From assembly GCF_040807025.1 (NCBI RefSeq), contig NC_090944.1:112220238-112284237 (forward strand): a DNA stretch of 64,000 nucleotides. Reading direction: 5' to 3'. Source of the stretch: Struthio camelus. Taxonomy: Eukaryota; Chordata; Aves; Struthioniformes; Struthionidae. A program made the translations under genes and the position numbers. This document shows positions 49,501-62,345 of this stretch, piece by piece. The stretch's first letter is position 1. Each line of letters opens with the position of its first letter. The notes below the pieces were generated by a model that worked only from the letters and a program-made list of their open reading frames with translations, made no database searches and was not told where the DNA came from.

Positions 49501-52500
49501 AACACAAGAAATTTTCAGATGGGGAGTGGCACACTTCAACATATCAGTTGCAAGTGCTTAACATTACACAAAAGTTAGAAGCTGAGCATTTGTTTGCTAC
49601 ATGTGAGTGTTCCACCACATTCCTTGTTCAGATGTCTTGCCTCAGGGAACCGGGTTTCTCGTGAGATTTTGCATGTTATCAGTTCAAAATAGACTTCTGT
49701 AAGAGCCACTTCAGGCCTGTTTTAACTGATGAGTATTTGTCCCAATAAACTTGTTTACTAAGATACTGCCAGGAAGCAAAAGCCATAGCTAGTTCTGCCC
49801 TGAATAGCCTAAAAATCTGCTACGCAGGTATTTATACAATGCCTGCATGCAGGTGCCAACACATAGGTCAGGACTCACAAGTTCCACCAGAACAGGAATA
49901 ATAGAACCGATTACTGTAAACACACTGCAAACAAACATGCTTTTAAATCTTCAGAGAAACATTACAAATAATTACCATTATTAACAATGGTTTCTAAATG
50001 TGGGAGGAAAGGCAGCAAGCGCTGGGGACTAAGCACTGTGATGCAGCTCACCAGGTATCCAAGAGCCACTACAAATGAGTTATTAATCATTGGTTGCACT
50101 TGTTCAGCCCTGAGTAATGATGAAGTGCTACAAGAAATTTTTCAGTCATTCAGTTACAGTAGAATAGAGGCTAGTGTCAAAACAAAGGAACTGTCAAGAA
50201 GTAATAATTTCTTTAGAACACAGGCAATAGCTTGCCTAATTCTTGGGCAACTGATGATCCGTAACATGTCATCCAGCTCTGTGAACAATACATGAACCAA
50301 GTTAGAGCTCTTGGGAAGCTGCACCATCAGCCAAGTAGTCAGGCTACTGTAACTATTGCCTTTTCTTTAAATCCAAGAAATACATGAGCTGAACTGTGAT
50401 AGGTTAATTACTTTCTTTGTAAATTGCTTAAAAGAAAATAGGGCAGGTCTGAAAAGTAAAGGGAACGCAAGTAGTCCAAGCAGAAAGGAAAAAAGAACTC
50501 ATACTGCTGATTCTGATGGAAAAAGTAACCTTTTTGAATAACAATGTTTTTATGATTGTTAACAGAAACGTAAATAGTGTCCTGTAAATATTAGGAAGCA
50601 TTGAAATGAGACTGTGGTGCTAAAAAAAATAGTCATCAAAATACAATATTTTTAAAGAATCAGAAACACAGCTCTTGCCACACATTTAAGGAAAGGGAAG
50701 TTTGAACAAAATAGTAAAAACAGCGTTGGACAATTGTTATTTGTGAACTGAAGTCTTACTCCTGAGCCGCTGAACAGTGGCACAAGGGACATGTGACACA
50801 TAGCTTTATAGTCAGGGAAACTGGAGTGATGTTCAGGTCTGACTTCAAAAAGCTCACCTGTCACAAGTTTCTAATGTGATGCTGAGCGCGATATGTGCTT
50901 TATTCATGTCTCACTGTCTCATCCTGGGCTTCTTGTCTACTTACACTGAAAATAGCTGTCTGTGATCTATACCTCTCTGTGTAGCTTATGTTAACCTCTT
51001 CCTTAAACATATTCAGCTGCTGCTTGGAATCATTTGGCCTTAGTTACTTTTAAAATTTCATAGTAACAGAGAATATCCCAATGGAGATGAAAGAAGAAAG
51101 CTTTTGGGGCCACAGCTGCTGTTCTGCCTTGACTCTTTCTGGGCAAAGAATTGCTTTCCCTCACCTCAGCCAGAAGCGACCTTACGCACATTAGCTGCAC
51201 AGTCCCATAATAAAAGGGGATTTGCTCATCTGACTGCAGGTACCAAGTCAAATCAAAAGCCAGCACAGAGAAAGAAATGCTAAAGGTGACTAATCATAAA
51301 CCTGAAGTTGTTCTCTGATGGGCCTCCAAATTCGCGCCGTGGGATGGTCCTGACCATGGGGAGCTCCCTCAAGCACCTGATTCTCCTTCTCTCGATTAAG
51401 ATTTGGAAGGAACGGGACAAAAATTGCCCTTTCAGAAAGTTATGGGCTTTCCTCTGATGCCTGAAGTCACAGGCTCAGCTCAGAGACTGCTGCTATGGCA
51501 GAACCCAACTTATTTTTTTGCTTGCACTGCGTTATAGAGGGACAGCTGAAGGTGTAGATTTAATGGTGAAAAGAAGTGAAGTCCTGCTGTATTATTGTAT
51601 GCCTGTTGCACTCTGTTCTCTGCCAAAAAGCTGTCGTATGTGATGACTATTTGAAGGTTTATGAGAAAAATATTTTTTTAATGAGGAAGTGCTACTTGCT
51701 CATATGTTATTTGTCTGCATGGGGAGGTGGGGGCTGACTTTCTAGTTACAAATGAGTTTGCTGCTCACCTTCTGGTTTTTAATGGGAGTTAGGTGCCAAA
51801 TAACACACTTTTTCTCTCTAATCCCAAAGTGGCTTATCTACACCCTTTGTATTTTAAAAATCTGACCCTGGGCTCCTGTGTGCCATTTAGAATTACTTTG
51901 CAAAAGATAAAAATAGCGCACAAAAGCGATTTCTGCCTTTTGCAAAGCAATTCTTGCTTTTTTTTTTTTTTTGCCTGAATCCTTAGGCGTATGTTCTTTT
52001 TTCTCCCTCCCTGCTCCTTCCCCCATCGCATGACCCACACCATTAACTCTCTATTTTGCAGCTACATTTTTCTTCCTCTCAGATTATTCTTATTTGTTGT
52101 ACCAAAGTGTTCTTATCTGTCATACCAAAAAAATCCCTTTACCTGCTCTCCAGTCTTCCAGTCTCATCTCAGTGGGCATATTTGCATAAATGTTACTGTG
52201 GTGATGTAGGAATCTTTACAAAGCAATTGGATTGCAGAGGACAGATGATTAGTTTCAAAATTCATAAAAGAGTTTGCATTTCAGTGAAAATATGCCACCT
52301 ATCTCATTCACAAAGCAACATTTTGAATGCAGCAAACAGTTAAGCTAAGGAAAATCAGTCTTTAGAAAATGGATTGTTTCACTTTGTAATAAAGTCATGC
52401 TGTATTAAAATAGATTAAAAATAAAAATATGGGATATGTGTTTGTGCATGTACAAAATATATTTACATAATCTTCTAAATGTTCTTTCAAGTGAGTGTAA

Positions 52501-53584
52501 TATCTTTCCAAAAATTGCCACTAAAATAAAAAAATGGAAAGTACTAATTATAAGAAGTATATTAAACATTATAACAAACTTGACAAGAAAAAACAGTGCA
52601 AAATAAAGATACCCAAGAGATATAAAATTATAAGAAATAAAGTATTTCTACATTGCAAAATGAACAAATGCACTCTCTTTTTCTTTGCTTTTATAGTCTA
52701 CTGTTCCCTCATAAATTGTAAGTGGCAAAAGGTAGTGTCTGTAATGGCACTAATTCATTATATCATCATATAATATCCAGTAGGGAATATTCAGACATCT
52801 TCTTTGGTCTGTCTTTTTCTGAGCACAGCATAATAAAGACCGTGAGGCAAGCTGTTTTCATTGCAGATTATAGTCAGGCTTGGAAGCAGAGGAGGTCAGA
52901 ACCCTCAGCCCTTTTTTTTTCCCCCTGTTGAAACTTCCCAGGGGAAATCTCTTTCAAAAAAATTCAAGCAAAAGGAAAATGGAGTTTTTTCTGGCACTTA
53001 AAATGTTTTGTTATGAAATGACAGTGTCCAAACATACATCCATTTTTCAAATGTAAAAACAAAATGAAACATCTGTTTTGACTTAGTGCCATTGAATTCC
53101 GGCATTTGGAAATTTAAAGATTTCAACTTTGGATTCATATGCTTTTTAGAAAAACAGGCTCCTCCTTTTCATCCCCCCACCCTGAAACCTCAAATCTGGA
53201 AAATATTTAAAGCAGCATGTAAATGCTCTCTTTTTGCTCCTGTTCCCTCCCACCCCCTTTTCCTGCTGTTTTCTAACCATTTCCAGTTGTCAGGATAGAG
53301 AAGATTGGAAAGAAAGATCATTATTTAAAACAAAAAGCAAAAGAATATGCAGGTGTTTGTGCTAAGTGTTTGTGAGAAAAGTTGTCTCTACTCTTTGTAT
53401 GTCCTCTGGAGATACAGACTTTGGAAAAAAAGCACCGCAAGCCATGTATTTGTCTCTCTTGTGCGTGTTGGTCAAAACACCGCTCTGGCCTGATTCTTTT
53501 TCTACCTCGAGCTACACTAAGGAAGTATTATTGTTGTTGAAGGCGACCGTGTGGTATGGTAACTAAAGCTGTAGTTGAGATCCA

Positions 53585-53676
53585 TCCACTTTAAATAGGA
53601 GCACTAATATTTCTTTCAGTAATATTTCTTTGTAAAGTGCTTTGAGATTCATGGAGGAAACAGAACTGTAGAGCAC
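53585..53676 (+). mobile_element. MIR-like SINE 3' tail remnant
   Basis: The segment 'tttgtaaagtgctttgagat', then 'tcatggaggaaacag' (about 53629-53663), closely resembles the 3' tail of amniote MIR/CORE-SINE-like repeats ('ttgtaaagtgctttgagatctatggatgaaaa'). The preceding bases are too diverged to place. Orientation forward. Confidence 0.55.
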
Positions 53677-55555
53677 GGTTGCATGACATGTTTGCTTTGC
53701 AATTATTGACACAGCACAAAGAGTTTTATGCTCTCATAATAAGGTACAAAGAAAGAATGAGAACAAAAGTATTTTTTTTTTTAAGTAGGACTGTTTCTGA
53801 AGAGTCCCATCACTGTTCCTCATACATTCATTGCTAACCTGTCCCCTTCCCTCTGATAATAAGATAATTCCATTTGAAACTGCCCAGAGTGCTCAATAAT
53901 CAGTGGTGGTCAGCTGGTCAGGAATTTAGGGCTGAAATATTCTATTTCCTCTCTACTGGCTCGAGTTCATTCACCTGAAGTATTTTTGTTTGCTTTGCCA
54001 AAAGGAAGACACTGCTGGACGTTGTAATGGGCACAGACGCATGCGCAGATACGAAGGCGACAGCAGCTTTTGTGCATTTCTAACACCACAGGGATAACCC
54101 AGACTGAGAGCCCGGCGGGTCAGAACCCAAGTTCATCTCCATGTGTGGCCAGCTTCTGAAACTGTCTGACAAGTCTTTTAAAATATGAAGTTGGTCAAAA
54201 TGCAGGAAGGGAGTAAGTAAAAGATAACTTTCTCCATGAGCATCTCATCCCATAAATGACTGGTTATAGGTTTGTGAGTAATTAATTTTGATTCTCCTTA
54301 GTCTTCTGGCTACCTTCTTACCCTGATTAAAGCAAGAAACCTCTTGCCAGTTACTTATGCTGATGTCAGAGCTCGTATGTCATGCTTTGTGTTGGATGCT
54401 GATGGGCAATTGCTCCCTACCTCCCTTTCAGCTCTGCAGTTTCTATATCCCCAGGGAAGTCTGTTTCCAGTAACACTGAAGTTTGGAGAGTGGTAGGTCA
54501 ATGGGAAGCAATGACACTCACAGTGCTTTCTGGAGAACTTGAAGGAAATTGCTATCTGTGGCTATCATGTGTCTTTTGACTTTCTAAGAAACTGCCGATG
54601 TGTTTTTCCAGGATAGAGTAAACTGGTAAATGAAACTCTGTTGCCCTAAATATGTCCTACTGAGGAAAGAGCTGGAGGGTTAGTTTCTTTCTTAATTTCC
54701 TAGTCAACACTATATGGGTTTTCCTATTCCAAAAAAGTAATTTAGAACAGCAGAATCCCATATGCCCTTTGGAGAAGCATTTTAGTATTAATATTCCTAG
54801 GCCATTTCTGTGTCTTGACCTGTACTTTGAGATATTCATCACACGTTTTGTTTCAAAACGAAAGATACTCTCCTGTGTGGCATATTCCACTAGCAATGAA
54901 CTTTTCTTGACTAGGCTGGCAGGGCTGGATGGAGGATGAACAAAGCAATGGCGTAGATTGCAGTTTTTCTTCCTCAAGTTGGATAGGAGCTTTCTTTTCT
55001 TCTGGCCTGACTGAGATAATCCTGATTTCTGTTCCAGCCTGTGCTAGTGACCAACAGGCACAGAAAGACAGTCTGGTACCTAGTGACTGGCAGACTGCAG
55101 GGAGGCATTAATCATGTTTTCTTTGTTTCTCACTGCTCCATAGGGATGGCAGCGAGGAAAACATGTGACATGACTTACTGCGATAGATCTAAACTCCCTC
55201 TAAACAAGCTTTTATTTGTTTGTTTTACTCTCGTGCAGACTTCATGGTTAGTTACCACTGGAGTGGTGTCTAGAAGTTAATTGTTTTTTATTCAAAGCTA
55301 CTTTATTGTGCTGCAAGAGTGTCTGTTATATTCAAAGATCATGCCATTCGTAAGCTGTCTAAGACAGACTAGCATACTACAGGATATCCTGTTCCAGGGA
55401 AGTTTGTGTTTTACAGTTCAGTTCAATAAGCCAAGCTTCAACCCTTTTTATAAGAATATTCATAATGGTACTGACTGCAAATACACACCAGGGAAAACTT
55501 CCACACTAATGATTGTTCTGTACGTAATACCGTGGAAATAATACTTTCTCTCTAG

Positions 55556-55644
55556 GTTAGCGGCAAGATGTAATGACTTATTTGCTGTCACTTTCCTTTG
55601 AAAGTTGACATGCTGTCTGATGGTGGTTGACACCAGTATCTAAG
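55556..55644 (+). other. Candidate short exon with perfect donor
   Basis: An acceptor-like TTTCTCTCTAG ends at 55555, and a perfect donor AAG|GTAAGT follows 55644, giving an 89-bp candidate. No protein is recognisable. If it is real it is probably part of a non-coding RNA; the pairing could also be chance, since strong donors recur every few kilobases. Confidence 0.25.
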
Positions 55645-55877
55645 GTAAGTGTCGCTCTATTTCTTTGCCGTTTAATACTTCCTCAATACAAATTTTTCCA
55701 AAAATAGAGATTAGATTCAAACTGTTGCTTGCCCTCTGTCTTCTGGGAGTCCACTGAAATCAACAGTTCCAGAGAGAGCTGGAGGGCAGGAGTTTGCCTG
55801 GAGTCATGATCTGCCTTAAAATACTGCTCGTTGCTGCTAGTCAGCATCAGTAAAGTCTGCAGCTGAACTAGCTCTGC

Positions 55878-55922
55878 ATTTGATATAACTGCTACAGTAT
55901 ATTTGATATAACTGCTACAGTA
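55878..55922. repeat. Tandem duplication, 23-bp unit
   Basis: A 23-base unit starting ATTTGATATAACTGCTACAG lies at 55878-55900 and is repeated immediately from 55901. The second copy is identical over 22 bases. This indicates a recent duplication and a possible length polymorphism. Confidence 0.85.
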
Positions 55923-57715
55923 GACTATGACAAATTTTTCCAGAAAGAGTGGTTAAAACATGCTCCTGTGGGTTTAATGGCTGCATGGTGTAATCCAGCC
56001 CTTGGCAATCTGCTGTTCTACCAGTATTTTTCCAGCTGGCAGTTCTTATATAGATTTGTTCCAGCTCTGAACAGAGGTGAACAGAGACAGAAAATATTAT
56101 ATTGCATGCATATCTCTAAATCTGAAAAGGTAATTCTGCTGGATTAACAGATAGCCTGATGCAGAAAAAGATAGTACATTTTTCTGTAATGTTCTAGTTG
56201 ATAGTGAAACAGAAGCGGCAGAACCACTCTGTGGAGTTAATGTTCTTTACAAGCCCATTACATTTGACAGAAATTGCAAAAAAAAAAAATTTCTGATATT
56301 AGATTGCAAAATACAGTCTTAAATATTTAGTACCCCAGAAATCTTGCTACAGTCAGATACATGCCGATTGTGGAAATGAAACGACTGATGCACGGCATAA
56401 GGGCCATGGTTTACGTGTTCAGCTAACAGACAATTGCTTATGCATGCACATAGCATTTGAGTCTGCTTTGCAAAAGCTAGAAGCAGGAACTGAAAAAGCA
56501 GACAGCCTGTATTCTCTATTTATATGACCTTTTAAGACTGAGTGCTTGGAAATCTTGAAAAGCTGCAGCCTGGAATCCCAGGTATGCCTCTTTTTGTGTC
56601 ATTGCTGTGTTTGAAAATATTAGCTACCAGGCTGCGTGAGAGGCTGGGATGTTTCATGCCCAGACATAATGTAATTTTCTCATTACAGTTTAATCTCTGT
56701 GTGTGTACTACAATTTTATAAACTGACTTGCTTCTGATCAAATTGCAACCTATTTTTTGTTTCTTGAAAAAAAAATCATTGTGTAATCTGAAGTATTTTT
56801 AAAAAGTTTGCAAAGCCTCTTGCAAGTAACTGCAGAGCCACTACTGCAGGGAAGCAACTATCATTACTAGCTTTGTATCACTCACTGAATGGAACTGCTC
56901 CTAGGGGTAAAATTAAGCACTTATGTAGGTGCCTGTAGGAGCTAAGTCAAATATTTGAGATTATACGTTTGGTTTAAATGAAAGCTGGGTGAATAAACTG
57001 TAATAACTTAGGAAGTTAATTTGCTTCCTGTGGCTTGTAAGCAAGAGCACAGGTATTTTGCAGTTCTTGATTACTAATCATTGCTGTCAGTTTGGAGGAG
57101 GCCGACGGTCTGCAAGGATGCTGTTAAACCTGGAAGATGTGATGTATATGGGGGTGCCCTCGTGGCCCAGCCTGTGCCAGGGGCTCGCATAACACCACCT
57201 GCTCAGCTCAGGATGTGAGTGTGCAGTGTGTGCAGGGATCCACAGTGCAAAACTGTCTGCAGGGTGCTTGCCCATGACTGGTCGTGTTAAAGATCGTGAC
57301 CATCAGTCCCCAAGTGCGGGGGCTAAGGAGGAAGATGAATATCTGCAGATTAAACAGTATGCAGGGAACTGCGAGGAGACTTTGGAAACAAAGAAGGAGT
57401 CAGCTTGAAAAGAAGTCTAAAAGAAGCGTGAAAATTTACAGCTGGTGGATGAGACTTTAGGGGGGGAAACAGCAGCTAAAACAGCCCAACTGGAAGGGTA
57501 TTTTAGAAATTTGCAAGTGTTTATTTACATTTCTTAAGTGTTTAATATCAGGGTGTATCTTCTGTATTACTGATAGGGATGCTGAATGTACAGCTCAGTG
57601 ATTTCTGGTTAACTACATATCATTAATAACTCTATAAATCACTTTGATCCTGATTTTGGTTCAAATTATTTCAACTGATTAGTTTTTCCCCACAAAAAGA
57701 TGAACTTGTTTCTGA

Positions 57716-57728
57716 TCACCAGATGGCA
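57716..57728 (+). promoter_or_regulatory. CTCF-like motif
   Basis: TCACCAGATGGCA fits CCASYAGRKGGCR at 12 of 13 positions, with only the first base off. It shares orientation with the motifs at 18071 and 43580. Binding is not shown. Confidence 0.3.
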
Positions 57729-60700
57729 TAGCATGGTTTGCATTTGATTGAAAAAGCAAAACCTCTTAATCACTTGCCCTGTGTAGTACTTCTCAGATCA
57801 AATTTAAATTCATTTTATGTAGTAATTACTTAAATTTATGATCAAAACCTGCCCACTCGCAGATAAAGAAGGCCAAGAATAACAAAACTAACTTTTTCCT
57901 CCCAAAATATATGGCTCCATTCTCCCACTGTTCACAAGCAAAAACTACTCAATAAAGAGCAATGTAGTCGACAGACAAAGTGAGAAACAAACAAGATGAT
58001 AGATTTTCTCATGAATCAAAAAAATCCTCAGGGTTTATTAGTGAGATTTTAAAAATGAACACTGACTTTAAATATCTGTGCACTACATCTTCAAAACATC
58101 CTGTGAACTCATTATTGGTGCTTTCTAGAACGCACAGTGTATTGAAGAACAAAATCACTTTTGAAAAGATTTTGTGAATGTCAGTGTTGAAGATCCTTTC
58201 TATTCCTGCATTCACCTCAAATATTTCACATCAGCAATACTTGAATAGAAATAATGCAGGAAACTAATAAAACTCTATTAAAAACTTTTCAGGGTATATT
58301 ACTTAAGCTGTGAATCAGATGAGGAACTTGTCTAAACAGATTAATTTCAACGGAACATACTTTGTACAAAGTCATTATGATTTACACACATCTTAAAACA
58401 GCCAGAGTACTTTTGTTCTTTGAAAGGCTCTATTAGAAGTAAAAATCTGTAGAGACAAGTTGGTAACTAGCCTGATTAGTGCCCAGGGCATTGCAAACAC
58501 TGCTGACTGCTGTTACTGACCTTTGAATTCCACCCGTTCCCGCGTTGACTGGTGAAGTACATAGCCTCTCCTCAAAACCTCTTGTCTGAAAGGAGAAAGT
58601 GCTTGCTTTCTTCTTCTTTTGATGGAGCCTTGGATGATTCAAACCTCAGACATTTTAAGAAAATAAAAATGTTTGAATGCCTTATGAATGAGTCACAGTG
58701 TAATTTTGGATCTGTCTGTTGGCACTACAAAGTATCCATTGTAACGAAAGGATTTCCTGATCTTGAAAATGCTACTGAACCATTGGCTTATAAAAGCAAA
58801 CTTTTTTGCAAAATCTCTACCATTAAAAACATCTTTTTAAGCTTTCCATTCGAGATGTGGCTTGTTTTTCTGTCAAGCACTCAGGAGAATTTACTCTGTG
58901 TTTTCGTTATTGTAAGTTCCTATTGTCAGATGGTTTAGTAGACAGAAATAAGCAACAATTAACTTTTCATGGAGGGCAGGCAGCATGATTTGGAACCCGT
59001 GACCTGGGGACTGTTACTCTAACCCTTTCGAATTTCTGACTTAATACAGCCTACATTTCTTTTCAAATAGGTCTTATTTAAACTCTAGGATTTTATTTCT
59101 ATGATAGTGTACAATGCCTAGCTTTTTTTAAAAAAAAGTAGAATGCTGACTTATAAACAAATGAAATGTGAAGGTAGTAAGAAATTCCAACCATAACCAA
59201 GCAAATAAAACAAAAATTCATAAAAAGTTGCTCATATATTCTAACGTAAATGGACAAAAGTCAGGAAACTGGATATTCCTTTTCCTAAAATTGCCCAAAG
59301 GCCACCCAGTGTCACGCTTTAAGTTGGCACTCTATTTTTACACTTAAGAACGTCTATATTTGCATGTGTGTATGTATTCTAACATTCAGAAGTCTGGCCT
59401 TTCAAACTTTAGGATTGGATAATTTCAAAAATGCCATTCTAGTTGTCTGTTGCCCATTCTCAAGATGAATTTCAGAAAAAATCAGAAAAGAATTCTACAA
59501 TGGTGGGAAACATCTTACAAATATTCTTATTCATAAACAAATTGAGCAGTCCTCCACTGAGATACAGAGGTAGGTTTTCAGCTTTTCTTCTCCACCATAA
59601 AAATCACGAGTGTCTTTCCAGATGAAAACTGAAGTCTACCCCACCCCTTAGTTTTCTGCTTCAAGAGCTATTGAAGCCAATGTGCAATGTTTGCATAACA
59701 TTTGAAACGTTAGTTAGGTGTTATTTCTTGAAGTGATTAGCTGAAACTCATGCTATTATCTGTATTTTTTTTTCCTTGATACTCTATGGCTACTTACTAA
59801 CAAATATTTGCATTTTTAAAAAATTCTAACATTCACCCTTATACATTTAACATCAGATAATTACTTGATTTACTTGTGATATAGAAAATCAGCCTCTCAT
59901 GGTCTGAATCTGGACCTGCATGCATAGGTGCTAACAGAAATTTGCTAACTCTTTGCAGTAGCTGAGCTAGCTGGACATTGCTTGCTGAATAAAGAAAATA
60001 CTGGGCAATGCTTTGGGAACTTTGAAAAGTCATTTCAGACAGTCATGCTTATAATCTATCCACATATTGTGTCTAAGTATGTCCTAGTTGGGCTTATTTC
60101 CAAATTCTAGCCTATTTGCAAACTAGTAGTTTTGTGACCTTCATAGCTTACTACGTACACTTGGTTCAGTGAGTGTCTTCATAGGCTACTTTACCTTTTG
60201 AAATACATAAGACACTGATTAGGTTGAGTTATGTTTCTTTTGACTTTTTTAGACGTTAAAAAGCCTGTGTCATGAGATCAAGATTTTTAATAAGGACAAT
60301 GTTGTCATTTCATCGTAGAACTATCTGGTGAGGAGAGAGAGAGAAGGGCAGAAATGTGTTTTTTCATGCTTGTTGCTGACACAAATTCAGTATATATTAC
60401 ATTCATCCATGAAAAGACTTCAAGCACAAATATTACCTCTCTTTCCTACATCAAAGGAAGAATATTCAAGCCAAAGCCATGACATGTTTTTCTTCAAATC
60501 AATGAAAACATGATACAAAAGTATTTCATCTTTTTCCTCTCCAAATAACTGTAATTCTGAGTATTAAGGGTGTGGAGGAATCAAAGCAATCCTTCAGAAG
60601 ACAGGATTTTTTTAGCAAGGGCTAAAGGGAAAAGAAACGTGACTTTTATCCAAGCTCAATGAAATTCTAAACCTAAAGCAACCTTGTATTTACTTAATCT

Positions 60701-61145
60701 CTTCTCGACATTCCTAACAGTGCTACCAGCTTCAGAGGCAGACTGGACTGGTCTTTGTTAAAGAAGCAAACAAACACCCCCACACCAAATGAGAGCCCAG
60801 ACCTCGGCATCCACCAGCACCATTCAGCGCGACTGGTTGGCATAAACTGGACGAACAGCCATGCTCAACAGGCTGGTGGTACAGAGCATTCCCCAGCACC
60901 AGTAAGATTTGCTGAGGACCCCTTCTCTCAGCTTGTACCTGCTTTGCCTGTAAAGGCATGATCTCACCCAAGATCATCCTGTATCCCAGGAGCACTTTGC
61001 AGACATGCTGAGCATATGAAACCTGAAAACAATCTGGCCTTCATTCTGCATCCTCCCTTGAGAATCACAGAATCATAGAACGGTTGAGGTTGGAAGGGAC
61101 CTCTGGAGATCATCTAGTCCAACTTCCCTGCTCAAGCAGGGTCAC

Positions 61146-61840
61146 CTAGAGCATATTTCCCAGGATCACATCCAGACGGCTTTTGAATATCTCCAGGGAA
61201 GGAGACTCCACTGCCTCTCTGGGCAACCTGTTCCAGTGCTCTGTCACCCTCACAGTCAGGAAGTTTTTCCTCAGGTCCAGATGGAACTTCCTGGCTTCCA
61301 GTTTCTGCCCGTTACCTCTTGTCCTGTTGCTGGGCACCACGGAGAAGAGTCTGGCCCCATCCTCTCGACACCCCCCCTTCAGATACTTGTACACATTGAT
61401 GAGATCGCCTCTCAGTCTTCTCTTCTCCAGGCTGAACAGGCCCAGCTCTCTCAGCCTTCCTTCATAGCAGAGATGCTCCAGTCCCCCATCATCTTAGTAG
61501 CCCTCCGCTGGACTCTCTCCAGTAGCGCCATGTCTCTCTTGTACTGGGGAGCCCAGAACTGGACACAGTACTCCAGGTGAGGCCTCACCAGGGCCGGGTA
61601 GAGGGGCAGGATCACCTCCCTCGACCTGCTGCCAACACTCTGCCTAATGCAGCCCAGGATCCCATTGGCCTTCTTGGCCACAAGGGCACATTGCTGGTTC
61701 ATGGTCAACTTGTTGTCCATCAGCACCCCCAGGGCCTTCTCTGCAGAGCTGCTTTCCAGCAAGTCAACCCCACCCAATAACTCTGCCTTCTCTGTATCCT
61801 TCATCACCAGGGCACCCACTCTATTTAGCAGCAGGCCCAC
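61146..61840 (-). pseudogene. CR1 ORF2 C-terminal remnant, frameshifted
   Basis: On the minus strand, codons from 61840 read the end of the linker before the RT domain ([15 protein letters not shown]). At about 61775 they jump directly to a segment normally found after the RT catalytic core ([19 protein letters not shown]) and continue to RATKMM. A one-base loss near 61482-61490 shifts the frame. The continuation ([20 protein letters not shown], then YKYLKGG to ILGNML) runs in another frame to the end at 61146. The missing block should include the catalytic aspartates, so no active reverse transcriptase can be made. Apart from these breaks the reading is close to the family sequence, so the copy is not very old. 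Confidence 0.88.
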
Positions 61841-61897
61841 ATTTTCCCTAGCCTTCCTTTTGCTACTGACGTATTTGAAGAAGCCCTTCTTGTTGTC

Positions 61898-62345
61898 CTA
61901 GACATCCCCTGTCAGATTTAATTCCAAATGGGCCTTAGCTTTTGTCGTCGCATCCCTGCATACTCTGACAACTTTCCTATATTCCTCCCAAGTGGCCTGT
62001 CTCCTTTTCCTTCTTCTGTTTGAGTTTTGCCAGGAGTTCCTTGCTCATCCATGCAGGTCTCCTGCCTGCTTTGCTTGACTTCTTACTCCCAGAGATGCAC
62101 TGATCTTGAGCTTTGAGGAAGTGATGCTTGAATATTAACCAGCTTTCTTGGACCCCTCTTCCTTCTAGGGCCCTAACCCATGGGATTCCTCCAAGCAGAT
62201 CACTGAAGAGACCAAAGTTTGCTCTCCTGAAGCCCAGGGTTGAGATCCTATTTATTGCCCCTGGAAGGGGCAGAAGATACCCAGTGAAAGCATACTGAGA
62301 GAGCCAGGTAGTCTGGTAGCCTTCAGAAGGTGACTGCTTGTCCAT
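61898..62345 (-). pseudogene. CR1 ORF2 linker-region remnant with stop and frameshift
   Basis: The minus-strand frame from 62345 contains CR1-type linker sequence: STLGFRRANFGLFSDLLGG, then RGVQESWLIFKHHFLKAQD and RRPAWMSKELLAKLK. At about 61990-62010 a small deletion removes several codons and shifts the frame, which then reads QATWEEYRKVVRVCRDA in another register. A TAG at 61900-61898 interrupts the conserved stretch just before [10 protein letters not shown]. The first 25 or so residues (from MDKQSP) look less like CR1 and may be flanking sequence. Confidence 0.82.

Larger units (their letters stand above)
40118..55555. other. Gene-free spacer, fifth part
   Basis: No recognisable coding gene. 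Minor items are an A/T-rich AATA-type repeat at 43085-43145, a CTCF-like motif at 43580-43592, and a 10-bp palindrome CCCACGTGGG with an E-box at 48275-48284. There is a small CpG cluster at about 48968-49055 and a MIR-like tail at about 53585-53676. The rest is ordinary AT-rich intergenic sequence. Confidence 0.6.
55645..61060. other. Gene-free spacer, sixth part
   Basis: AT-rich sequence with no recognised gene. It contains a 23-bp tandem duplication near its start and a CTCF-like motif at 57716. A slightly more GC-rich patch at about 57090-57420 has a 60-codon ORF (57226-57408 plus) of acidic, Lys/Glu-rich composition. The 128-codon ORF at 58552-58938 (plus) has no recognisable family. Confidence 0.6.
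61061..62345 (-). mobile_element. CR1 LINE retrotransposon, internally deleted copy
   Basis: The plus strand begins AGAATCACAGAATCATAGAA (61061-61080), the reverse complement of the short repeats that end CR1. The CR1 3' UTR and then coding sequence follow on the minus strand. Conserved CR1 ORF2 peptides are clear: [82 protein letters not shown] and the FRRANFGLF region. CR1 is the dominant avian LINE. This copy lacks the 5' end, including most of the endonuclease, and the reverse-transcriptase core, and carries frameshifts and a stop, so it is dead. The upstream edge is uncertain; clear similarity fades between about 62265 and 62345. Confidence 0.93.

Noticed and set aside
57226-57408. 60-codon acidic ORF in a slightly GC-richer patch
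   Set aside because: Composition is protein-like at the end, but it is short, has no recognised relatives and no clear exon boundaries.
58552-58938. 128-codon plus-strand ORF
   Set aside because: AT-rich composition, no motif, no promoter or splice context; probably fortuitous.
61183-61901. Plus-strand ORFs at 61183-61467, 61236-61580, 61577-61780 and 61647-61901
   Set aside because: They are antisense shadows of CR1 coding sequence on the minus strand.
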